The translations under genes were made by a program, and so were the position numbers. From Perkinsus olseni (taxonomy: Eukaryota > Perkinsozoa > Perkinsida > Perkinsidae), in contig JABANP010000093.1 in the NCBI GenBank assembly GCA_013115135.1, positions 62,001 through 126,000 on the forward strand: 64,000 bases of DNA, written 5' to 3'. This document shows, one piece after another, positions 11,908 to 20,986 of the stretch; positions within the stretch are counted from its first letter, which is position 1, and every line of letters begins with the position of its first letter. Under the pieces are notes generated by a model. That model was not told the origin of the DNA and made no database searches. It saw only the letters and a list, made by a program, of their open reading frames with translations.

Positions 11908-13826
11908 ATGGGCCTTGACGAGCACGATAACGAATTAATCTTTGAAACCAGGTAAGGGTCGATTTTATGCTACCGCCCCACTATTAACCGATTTGTAGCT
12001 TTTCATCGGTCACTTTTCAGTGAGGATGTGCAAGTACTGGACAGCTTTGATGCACTTGGGCTTGAAGGAGGTGCGCCCCCAGGGACGGCTATTCATTCAG
12101 CGTCCGCTCTGTTGCCCCTTGGTCTCCTCGGTCGTCGTATAGTAGTCGTGGTGCTATACACATGGAGACAAGGGGACGCTTTCTTTATAGGTATTAGCCG
12201 GGAACGTCTCGCGGTATCTTAGGTCGATCCTTGCTCGTCTCAAGTCCTTCTTTCAGGACCTTCTCCGCGGTATCTACCAGTACGGCTTCGAGCGGCCCTC
12301 GGCAGTCCAGCAGCGTGCAATCCTGCCCATCGTCAAGGGAAGGGACGTGGTCGTACAGAGTCAGTCCGGTAAGTCGCCTCTCGGCGGAAGGAGCCATCAG
12401 TACTGTCCTTATCCAAGGTACGGGTAAGACCTGCGTCTTTGCGTTGGGAGCCCTACAAACGGTGAAGCCTACGGAGAGGGACCCTCAAGTAGGTTCTAAC
12501 CAGGAGACCCTTCCTCCTTCCCACCCTCCCCTCTAGGTTCTCATCCTCTCCCCCACACGTGAATTGGCCGAGCAGAGCCAGAAGGTCTGCCTCGCCCTCG
12601 GGGACTACATGAACGTCCAAGTAGACTGCCCCGTCCAATCATAGCGCGAGATCGGCCCTGTTAGGTCCATTGCTGTGTTGGTGGCAAGAAGCTTACTGAC
12701 GATATCCGAGCCCTGGAGGCCGGCGTCCATATTGTCTCCGGCACCCCTGGTCGAGTGTACCATATGATATCCCAACGCCATCTGTCGACGAGGCATCTCA
12801 AGATGCTGGTCCTCGATGAGGCTGATGAGATGCTCGATAGGGGCTTCAAGGAACAGGTATAGTGGGGTATGCTGCTGCATCAAGGTGGGCAGGAATATTG
12901 CCTAGGTTTATGATATCTACCGTTACCTTCCTCCGAGCACTCAGTGCGTACTGGTGTCGGCCACCATGCCCAACGAGATCCTGGAGATGACCAACAACTT
13001 CATGAACAACCCCTTCAGGTAGCTAGGCAATGCATGAGGGTTTATTTTCTGATGTTGTTGCGTCTAGGGTTCTCGTGAAGCGTGATGAGTTGACGCTAGA
13101 AGGCATTAAGCAGTTCTTCGTGGCTGTCGAGAAGGAGCAGTGGAAGTTCGACACTCTATGCGACCTGTATGATACTCTTACGATCACCCAGGCCGTCATC
13201 TTTTGCAACACCAAACAGAAGGTAAGGGGTATCTTAGGTCGATCCGTGTCATTGATACACTTCAGGTCGACTGGCTGACCAATAAGATGAGAGAGGCTAA
13301 GTTCACCGTCGTATCCATGCACGGCGACATGCCTCAGAAGGAGCGAGATGCCATCATGCAAAAGTTCAGGTTGGCAGTCCCTTTCAGGGCTCTGCGGGAT
13401 GTACTGCGCCACTCTTCAGATCTGGCCAGGCCCGAGTGCTGATCACGACCGACATCTGGGGTCGTGGTCTCGATGTACAGCAAGTTTCTCTGGTCATTTG
13501 CTACGATTTGCCGAATAATCGTGAATTGTAACAAGAAGGCGGAGCGAAGCAGCTGCTGGTAGATCATACCCCTTACTTGTTGTAGGTACATCCACCGTAT
13601 TGGTCGATCGGGTCGTTTCGGTCGTAAGGGCGTTGCCATCAACTTCGTGAAGGAAGACGACGTGAGGATCCTCAGGGACATTGAACAGTAATATCACAAC
13701 GCTTTCTCGTGCCGCTAATTGTCACTCGAGAGGAACGAGCAGCGTATCGATCTTGCCGCCGCTCTCTGCAGGTACTACTCCACCCAGATCGATGAGATGC
13801 CCATGAACGTGGCCGACCTCATCTAA
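11908..13826 (+). CDS. EIF4A3: DEAD-box RNA helicase eIF4A3 (exon-junction complex)
   Basis: ATP-dependent RNA helicase that anchors the exon-junction complex on spliced mRNA, fitting a genome this rich in introns. Motifs in order: [15 protein letters not shown]-motif [17 protein letters not shown] (split by intron 12369-12417), PTRELA, GG, TPGR, LDEADEM, SAT, IFCNTK, RGLDV and HRIGRSGR. The end [20 protein letters not shown] is the eIF4A3 signature and differs from eIF4A1/2. Start ATG 11908-11910, stop 13824-13826. Introns include 11952-12020, 12071-12256, 12369-12417, 12489-12536, 12621-12664 and 13221-13264. One +1 frame offset occurs at 12058-12060: the FDAL and GLKE parts of the conserved FDxxGLKEDLLRGIY segment are in different frames, with no intron between them. 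The two introns at 12071-12256 and 13221-13264 share an 18-mer. Confidence 0.92.
11961..11975 (+). repeat. 15-mer shared between introns of two genes, copy 2
   Basis: GATTTTATGCTACCG in the first eIF4A3 intron (11952-12020); identical to 6481-6495. Confidence 0.85.
12213..12230 (+). repeat. 18-mer shared by two eIF4A3 introns, copy 1
   Basis: GGTATCTTAGGTCGATCC inside intron 12071-12256; identical to 13228-13245. Confidence 0.9.
13228..13245 (+). repeat. 18-mer shared by two eIF4A3 introns, copy 2
   Basis: GGTATCTTAGGTCGATCC inside intron 13221-13264; identical to 12213-12230. Confidence 0.9.
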
Positions 13827-14028
13827 GGAGTGCCGGTGATGGTGGTGGTCTCTGGAAGGGTGTACGTCTCATTATCATCATCAGCAGTAGTAGTAACATA
13901 AAGAAGGTATTATCGAGAGGACAGACAAACAATAGCCTACCCTTTCCATCTCGCCTCTTGCCTTGCGTTACAGTGGGCCAGCATGGAAGTAGCCGATATT
14001 GTAGTTTTTTTGTTGGACCTTCCGCGCG

Positions 14029-14219
14029 ATGATTATCGAACTGTGCGTAGGGATCATCGTAGGCATTGCTGTTGGTACTTATCAAGGGGATAGTAAGTTG
14101 CCACTCATCGCGACCTCCGCCAAAACTCCCTCCCTTCAGAATTCAAGCCCTGCTTCGACCCCTGCATAGAGGGAACCAAGACCATGAAGGACAAGGTTGT
14201 TGGAAAATATCAACAGTAA
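14029..14219 (+). CDS. 47-residue single-pass membrane protein
   Basis: Two exons joined across a 47-nt intron (14093-14139). The N-terminus MIIELCVGIIVGIAVGTYQG is a hydrophobic, Gly-spaced membrane segment; the tail is short, with two Cys and several Lys (PCFDPCIEGTKTMKDKVVGK), ending at TAA 14217-14219. Clean splice sites (GTAAGT donor, CCCTTCAG acceptor) and a conserved-looking layout support a real gene despite its size. It could be a small subunit of a membrane complex, for example of a respiratory or ER complex, but I cannot name it. It sits 200 bp downstream of eIF4A3 on the same strand. Confidence 0.55.
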
Positions 14220-14425
14220 TACCATGGCATGGCTTCTTCGTTGTTGGCAGCAGTGTTCTCTTGGTCAGATTCCGGGACTCCAGGGCCACCCGTAACTAGC
14301 TGCGTTATGAGGTTGATGCGTGAGCCAGGTCGTTGATTCTCGTACCAATCTCGAAGATCTGTTTCTCCTCTTCGTCGTCTTGCGTCTATTATCACCGGTC
14401 TATCGGGGTACGGTTTGTGTAGTTA

Positions 14426-16448
14426 GTGCCATGCCAGCGAAACAAGCATCTAGTGATCATCATTCCACGCAGCCAGGAGACCCCCAAAGTCCGTCAGAGG
14501 CGTACCCGCGGGGAGGAAGCGCCGAGCACCGGGCAGTCGGGGAAGGACTTGCTGTCTCAAACAGAACCTGATGATGATTCGGAGTGGGACAGTTCTCGAG
14601 GTGAATCTTGATGGTCGTCTTAGTGACACACATTTTCGTCGCTTCAGGGAGGCCGATCCAGAAGCATGAGCTGCTCACGAGGGAAGAGCGAGACGAGAGG
14701 GCAGCGGCAGCGTCCAGTGGTGGACAGCAGCAGTTGTCAGCGGACAAGCCCATGGGTGATGAGAGGGAGGGCCCATGAACGCTGGAAGCTTGTCACGGGT
14801 ATCTTGTTTTCAGTCAGTAAGATGAAGAACCTGAGAGTCCGTACGTTCTGGGCGGTGATTATGATCTCCTGGTTTCTTCCTCATCGTCGCCATGGGCCAC
14901 TTCTATTGCTCGCTACTGGTAGTAGATTCGTCCCTCTGGGACTATCAGTCAGTGGTCTCCGTCAGGTCCTCGGTATCGCGGCGGGAATGTTCCAGGAGAT
15001 TTGTATGCTTAAGCGCAATAAGGAGAAGGATCTCCAGCTGCCCCTGTTCTATTCCCTCCGATGGTATCTTTTCTTCGTCACTGTCTTCTACGGGTGAGCT
15101 CCCTCTGCTCGCCGCCGCTGGTCCTCAGTCGGTGTACGATCAGGTACAAGCGTTTCATGACGGACCGATTCGACCGTCTGGCGATGGTGTACCCTTCAAT
15201 ACACTTCATTGTGAAGTACCACGGAGTTATCTCATACACCCTCCTAGTCATCGGCCTCGTAGCCTTCGTACTCAGTCTGCGGAAGTACGTCATGCCAGCT
15301 TCAACCTAAGATTCTCCCTTCACCCCCCCTCACCAGATACACGCTGCGGTATCAGTTCGGACAGCTAGCCTGGACCATCGTTACACTCATCATAGTTGTG
15401 GTAAGCAGGATGGGGCCTCGTAGGCCCCAAACAAACCCCTCTCCCCAGGTCCAAGGCATTGCCATGACAGCAAACATCTACAACGGGCTCATCTGGTTCT
15501 TCCTACCGACCTCTCTGGTCATCGTCAATGACATCTTCGCCTACCTCTTCGGCTTCTTCTTCGGGCGTAGGACTCTACTGCGTTCAAGCCCCAGCACGGT
15601 GACTCCTTCCTCGTCAGATCACCCCCTTATCAAGCTCTCTCCGAAGAAGACCTGGGAAGGGTTCATTGGGGGCTCTGTCGCGACCATGATCTTCGCTATA
15701 AGTACGTCATTCTGCGTCAATCGGTCTGCTCATTTTTCCTCTCCTTCAGTTTGGTGTTCCTTCCTTCAAAAATACGAGTACTTCACCTGTCGACAGGAGG
15801 AGATCGTCTTCAAGCCCTTCGTCTACCCTCATTGCAACCCCGGATGAGATCTATACCGTCTATCGAACGTATCCTGATGAGAACACCCCCGAAAGAATGC
15901 ACCTCCACCGCTCCTGGCAGATACACCATCCCGCCGTTCGGAATACAGAGATGCAACTGACGGACATGCAAATCCACGCTCTGGTCGGTCTTCCCTCCTC
16001 CTCCTCCTCCCCCTTCTTGACCAATGATTGCCTGGGCTTCAGGTTTTGGGTGTCTTCGCCTCGTTAGTGGCTCCCTTCGGTGGGTTCCTAGCGTCAGGAT
16101 TCAAGCGGGCGTTCAAGATCAAGGACTTTGGAGACTCCATCCCGGGCCATGGTGGCCTTACTGACCGTTTCGATTGCCAGGTAAGAACTATTGCGCCTCT
16201 GATTTTGGCAATCTCTCCGCAGGTTGTGATGGGTATGTTCACCTACGTCTACCTCTCCAACTTTGTCGTTGCGGATAGCGCTACGGCCTTCACCAATCTC
16301 CTGGAGAAGGTCATGCAGCTGTCGGACACAGAACAATTACAGTTGTACTACCATGAGGGATGGGGACTCTTCGCGCAATATTACGTGGCCTCGCAGGTTC
16401 GAGCTGCTTGGCGATGGCCTGAAGTCCAGGGGAGTCGTCCAGGGCTAG
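14426..16448 (+). CDS. Phosphatidate cytidylyltransferase (CDP-diacylglycerol synthase), ER membrane
   Basis: Converts phosphatidic acid and CTP to CDP-diacylglycerol for phosphatidylinositol and cardiolipin synthesis. Evidence: a polytopic membrane protein with [85 protein letters not shown] and the family signature [20 protein letters not shown] then GLTDRFDCQ (near 16100-16180). The C-terminus [14 protein letters not shown] ends at TAG 16446-16448. The N-terminal 100 or so residues are charged and probably cytosolic. Introns are short, with a C-rich one before [14 protein letters not shown]. Two +1 frame offsets lie in conserved segments: near 14877-14880 (between SWFL and LIVAMG) and near 15838-15842 (between HCNP and DEIY, where the zero frame meets TGA at once). 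The start at 14426 is the first ATG in the exon frame and is less certain. Confidence 0.9.
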
Positions 16449-16925
16449 GAGAATGCTTCCATCCGTGCGTCCCCATTTGTGCCCGGCTCATTGTTGTAGT
16501 CGAGCCGGTAGTGTATTTGAAAATCATCTGCACCATTGTGATGCATCCGTCTTCCACCGCCCCCACCTTTCTGTCCTCCCAAGACTTTCTATCCCTCCTT
16601 GTAGTGTTGGTCAATGAAAATATGAATGGTAGCAGATTCGGGGTAAAGTATGTATTTCCTAGAGCAACCACTGCAGCCACCGCCTGGGATTGCGATCGAG
16701 TATCCGGACAAGGCATCGGTCTCGTCAAGTGCCATCACAACTGCAGCGACCGACCCTGTAAGCTTTGCTCTGCAGCCTGATACACAGATTGTCCCAGGGA
16801 CCATTCGCTAGCTGCGTCTTCCTCGGGCTGGGCAGCCACTCTGCTGGCAAGGGTGAAATTGGTGGGGACCAGGGCTGGCCTCAGTGGCTGGAGAGGGTGA
16901 GAAAAAGTTGGTATCGGCTGATTAG

Positions 16926-18157
16926 ATGTTCGACCAGGATCGCCCTAACGACTGTGGACGGCGGGCGGAGTCGCAGTCTACGGCAGCTGACGCAAGGGAG
17001 TTCAAGTTCGGGCGGCCGGCTCCTAGTTCACAATTTCAAGCAGAAGAGCTTATGGAAAGGATCGGCCAATCGCCACGGTAGTTACCGCTAATATGTTGCT
17101 CGGACCTCCGGCACCCTGCTAGAAGAGCGCACTCGGAAGCCTTCATGCGATGAGTTCGAAGCCAGCAGGCTAACCGACAGGCTGGCCTTCCTTATGGGAA
17201 AGCAGGGCCATCAAACCATCGTGAGTCGTCAAGGACTGAGTGGCACGAGGACAGTGCCTTGTAGAGAGACCCCGACTGCCCCTTCATCCTCCTCATCGTT
17301 GCCCAAGGCAGTTGGCTACCACATTTTATAAAGCAAAACGAGCCCAACCACGGAACTATGTGGGAGTGACGCAGAGCGCACCGTAGCCATTAACTGCTTT
17401 TCATAGATACAGTCGCTTCGTCGAAGGTGAGACCAGAGGCCGGTCCTATCGGACCGGGGAAGCGACCTAGCAGGTAAACTCGTCCAAGTGGATGATACCA
17501 ATAGAGGGACTCCAGCGGAGAGTGAGGATGGCTGTACTACTATCCAGCCTCACACTTCCGTCATTGGTAATGCCATTGCGTGTCCGATCAGTGCTATGGC
17601 ACAGGGCAGGTATCTGCGCTCGCCTCATCGGGTTCTCGCCTCGACTCATCCGGAGGAGGGCACAGTCGATCGAGATCGACTGCAGGCTGCTCCAAATGGC
17701 GGGCGTTGGCCAGGGAGAGCATGCCGCTGTTGAAGGATTCGGTAGGATCCGGGAAAGCGGCGCATTGAGCGGCTCCACGGAGTTTAGACTAGGATTAATC
17801 CTAAACCCTCATCGTAAGTTTCGATACATCGGCGATTCGTTGTCTATCTACAGCCCACCTAGAACCACCCTTCATCGCTGATTCGACGCGGATGAACGCG
17901 AGCTGCTCAAGGACCGGGATTTGAGTGCATTCCGATGGATCTGATAATGCTGTTGGACTTGGCCGTGCACATGGAGTTCAGCAATAAATGGTCCACTCAA
18001 AATTGCTCTCTCAGCAACCATCATCGCCGAGATGATTGAGATGCTACGAAGAGCTCGACAATCGGCCACGGCAGCCCTACGGGAGGTGCAGGCATCAGCA
18101 GCAGCCTACACCCTCATCCGGCAGAACCTCTTCGGATCGGTAGGGATCAGCTACTAG
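16926..18157 (+). CDS. Unrecognised helical (coiled-coil-like) protein
   Basis: A probable start at 16926 gives MFDQDRPNDCGRRAESQ followed by FKFGRPAPSSQFQAEELMER. A later exon reads RKPSCDEFEASRLTDRLAFL then MGKQGHQTI (near 17120-17220), and the end reads IIAEMIEMLRRARQSATAAL then REVQASAAAYTLIRQNLFGS, stopping at 18155-18157. The Ala/Glu/Arg-rich last exon is plainly coding and helical. The middle (17230-17900) has several competing frames and I cannot fix the exons. No domain is recognised. It follows CDP-DAG synthase on the same strand. Confidence 0.4.
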
Positions 18158-18985
18158 TCTTTGCTGGCCCAGCGAGGCTTCTCTTCAGGCTGCCGTTGTG
18201 AGGCTCAGATGGAAAGTTGATGAATGGCTCAAGTCAAGCCGTGGCATACGGAAAAGTCCGTACAGGTGTCTCTTAGTGTCCCACAAGTACCCTCAGTCCG
18301 CCCGGAGTTCTTAACGGCGTTTACGCAATCTGCGTAATGCACCACCATCGCTGAGCTGCGATGTGGTTGCCATTGAGCATGTTCAATTGAAGTATCGCTA
18401 TGTTCAGTTTCAACTGTCTACGTCAGGATTCGAAAGGTAGTTGAGTTCATAGTAGTAGCGGTGGCGAGTCCGCGCTCGTGTCTTCCCTACGAGGAAGCAG
18501 GGAACTTTGGCTATCCGACACTCTCCAAAAGCCATGATGGAATAAACACAAAGTTTGGGGAGAGCGACGGCTAGGACAAGGTGGCAATTGACTAACAATA
18601 CAGGTCAGTACAACTCGTTATTTGAAAAAGAGGACGCTGCCAGGATTGCTAGCTCGACTTGACTATGTTTATACACAGGCGGGCCGATGCCTGTCACCTG
18701 TACGAGCACTCGGCACTTCCTCACTACCAACTGACGATACGTGAAAGTGGAACGCGCTCAGTCGACAAGTGATGCCGGCGAACCGACCAAAGTTCAAAAG
18801 AATGTGGAATGAAGTGAAGGCTCTCTCCGAACGCTGGAGCAAATAGCGGGGTTCCCGCTAAACAAACCTCAGTTTGGACGCCCGCCCTTCTACTAGAAAA
18901 AGTTAAAACAACCCTAGGGGGACATCAATGATAAGGACCATCTAACTTCGCATCAACGTGTCTTGCACACATACCAAGACCGAGG
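18158..18985. other. Convergent intergenic region
   Basis: Separates the stop of the plus-strand helical-protein gene from the stop of the minus-strand secreted protein. I see no coding frame, RNA gene or strong repeat here. Confidence 0.45.
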
Positions 18986-19768
18986 TCAGGTTTCCTTTGA
19001 CAGTGGTTTGTAAATGCCGTTGGTGGTAGTGTAGATTGTGTCTTTTGTCGCGAAGCCGATGACACGATAGTCGTCCATAGTAGGCAGATGGCTACCGCGG
19101 CACTTATCACGTATCGTGTTAATGACGTTGATGTACTCATTGCCCTTGTACTTTACCAGATACTGTTCACCCCGCTTGGACCGGTCAAGTGGAAAGGGTC
19201 CGAAAGGCAAAGTACCACCGCTGCAGATGTACTCGTAGCTGACCTGTGGCGGGGCGGAGGTGGATTTCTCGGTCACCTTCATGGTCACCACGTAGCGAGA
19301 TTCTCTGTCACGGTAAACGTAGTTGCCACCAGCAGCTGACTTATAGAACATCCTGATGTTCAAAGACCAACCAAAGAATGGGACTTTAGCGTTGTTGGCA
19401 AGCGCTCCTTCGAACACGATGGTATCCAGGAGACTATCCGGCTCGTCCTTGTATTCGGGGCAGGCCTTCTTGATTTGTTTGTACCAAGAAGCGAGCTCAC
19501 CAGGCTTAGTTTTGACCTTGAAGCGCTCTGGGCCAACCCTGTTCAGTGGCCTGCTGATTTGGCCAGGTAGATACGGCGGCACACCGAGTTGACCACCGCA
19601 ACGGATAGTGACCCTTGCTCTAGAATTCTCGTTGATGTCGTAGAACAAGTAGAGTCCACCAGGCTTCTCAGCTTGATAAGCATACGTCCCAGGACGAAGG
19701 CCCTCCTCGATGGAATACACGGGGGCCAGCTCGACGAACATGGCCAGAACAATGGCGAGTGAGTTCAT
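18986..19768 (-). CDS. Secreted protein of unknown function (single exon)
   Basis: A continuous frame of about 260 residues. I prefer the Met at 19768, which starts a clear signal peptide (MNSLAIVLAMFVELAPVYS); an upstream Met at 19831 would add 21 polar residues. The mature part includes RPGTYAYQAEKPGGLYLFYD, SWYKQIKKACPEYKDEPDSL, a few Cys and a basic C-terminus (STYR-like, ending TNGIYKPLSKET). It has no intron and no frame problem, unlike its neighbours. Proteins of this build (signal peptide, about 250 residues, no known domain) occur in lineage-specific secreted families of parasitic alveolates; that parallel is inference. A second one with a similar build but no clear sequence match lies at 34378-35112. 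Confidence 0.75.
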   Translation of the reverse strand: MNSLAIVLAMFVELAPVYSIEEGLRPGTYAYQAEKPGGLYLFYDINENSRARVTIRCGGQLGVPPYLPGQISRPLNRVGPERFKVKTKPGELASWYKQIKKACPEYKDEPDSLLDTIVFEGALANNAKVPFFGWSLNIRMFYKSAAGGNYVYRDRESRYVVTMKVTEKSTSAPPQVSYEYICSGGTLPFGPFPLDRSKRGEQYLVKYKGNEYINVINTIRDKCRGSHLPTMDDYRVIGFATKDTIYTTTNGIYKPLSKET

Positions 19769-19831
19769 GATAGCGGACTTGAACCAACGGGTACTTGCTT
19801 TGCAGTTATGCTGCTGTAGCTTAGGCCACAT

Positions 19832-20986
19832 GCCAATGAATTAGCTATATTCCCACAGCACAAAGTCCGGCACAAAGTCCGTCAATGTCCATCAAACGAA
19901 CAGCTCTTTGTAGAGCCATAAAAAGCGGCATAGCAGTTCCATGGGGGAGTTGGCGTGATTCGTGTCCGCTGTACCTCATTAAGCTAAGCTAAATTCGATG
20001 ATTGTATGCGCATTCATTGGCAAGTCTGAGTGTAATTCATTTGTGCGGCATATTGGTACCAGAGATGCACTCGTGCGTAAGACTTGCGTGGATGCTTCGT
20101 CTGGGACATACTTCGATTGGCAAAGGGCGATGCTCATGCACACGTCAGGAGTGTGAACACTGCGCGCATGTAAACACGAGGCTATTGTGTGGTTATCTGC
20201 GTCGAGTCCACACCTGAGCAGTACAATAGCCAGCAATAACCTGATCCCTATTCGCCAGTGAATTGATGTCTGCGATTCGCCCAATTCAGGAGACAGTGGG
20301 TCATTGTGCGCTCAGTCGTGCGAAGCGCTGGTACATGGAATTGTTATAGATTCGTTTGATTGGAGCGTCTACGCCTCGTGTAGCTCTTTGTCGGATGAGT
20401 GTGGTACCGGTGGATGTGCCAGAACCTCCTATCCTGGGGGACCAGGGTTGCCCGTGATGGGCGAGAGAAGACTCACAACACTCGAATCTCCTGCGTACAT
20501 GAAATCATTCTCGCACAAGAACCCTTGATTAATCGTGACGTGATAGGAAGAGAGTCAAACGGTTTGACCCTCTCCCTATGGTTTGACTCAAACCCTTGCG
20601 ACCTATAACCGCGTTCCACCCTTCCGGGGGCAACTGAGTTATAGACCCTTGAGAGGCGATGTGCGTACCCGTCCATGTTATTGGGCGGAATCAGCGGAAT
20701 TGACCGTACTTAGCATGTAGGGGGTTCACTCGCACGAAAGCGAACGCCATGAGGAGCCCGGCTCCCGACTATTCATTGATAAACTCAGTTCTCGGGGCGT
20801 CGAAGCCGAGGAAAAGACTATTGACCTCATTGAGCTTCCCGGCCATAGCAATGCATTCCGCCAAGTAGGCTGTACCCCTGCAGCCATTCCGTGAGTCAAT
20901 GTTGTTTTTGCCTGTCTTGCGACGGCACATCATTATGAAGCACACTAGAGGAACTCAATGCACTGAGGGAAGAGAAAACTTAGTAA
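19832..20986. other. Intergenic region with no recognisable gene
   Basis: About 1.15 kb. The only structure I note is an inverted pair, GAGTCAAAC (near 20550) and GTTTGACTC (near 20580), about 20 bp apart. No RNA gene or coding frame could be supported. Confidence 0.4.

Noticed and set aside
14750..14815. +1 frameshift at GGGCCC in the CDP-DAG synthase N-terminus
   Set aside because: A 58-nt intron (GTGATG...TTTTCAG) restores the frame into [11 protein letters not shown].
16263..16450. +1 offset before [12 protein letters not shown] in CDP-DAG synthase
   Set aside because: A 58-nt intron with donor GTACTA after EQLQL and acceptor CTCGCAG gives the correct frame.
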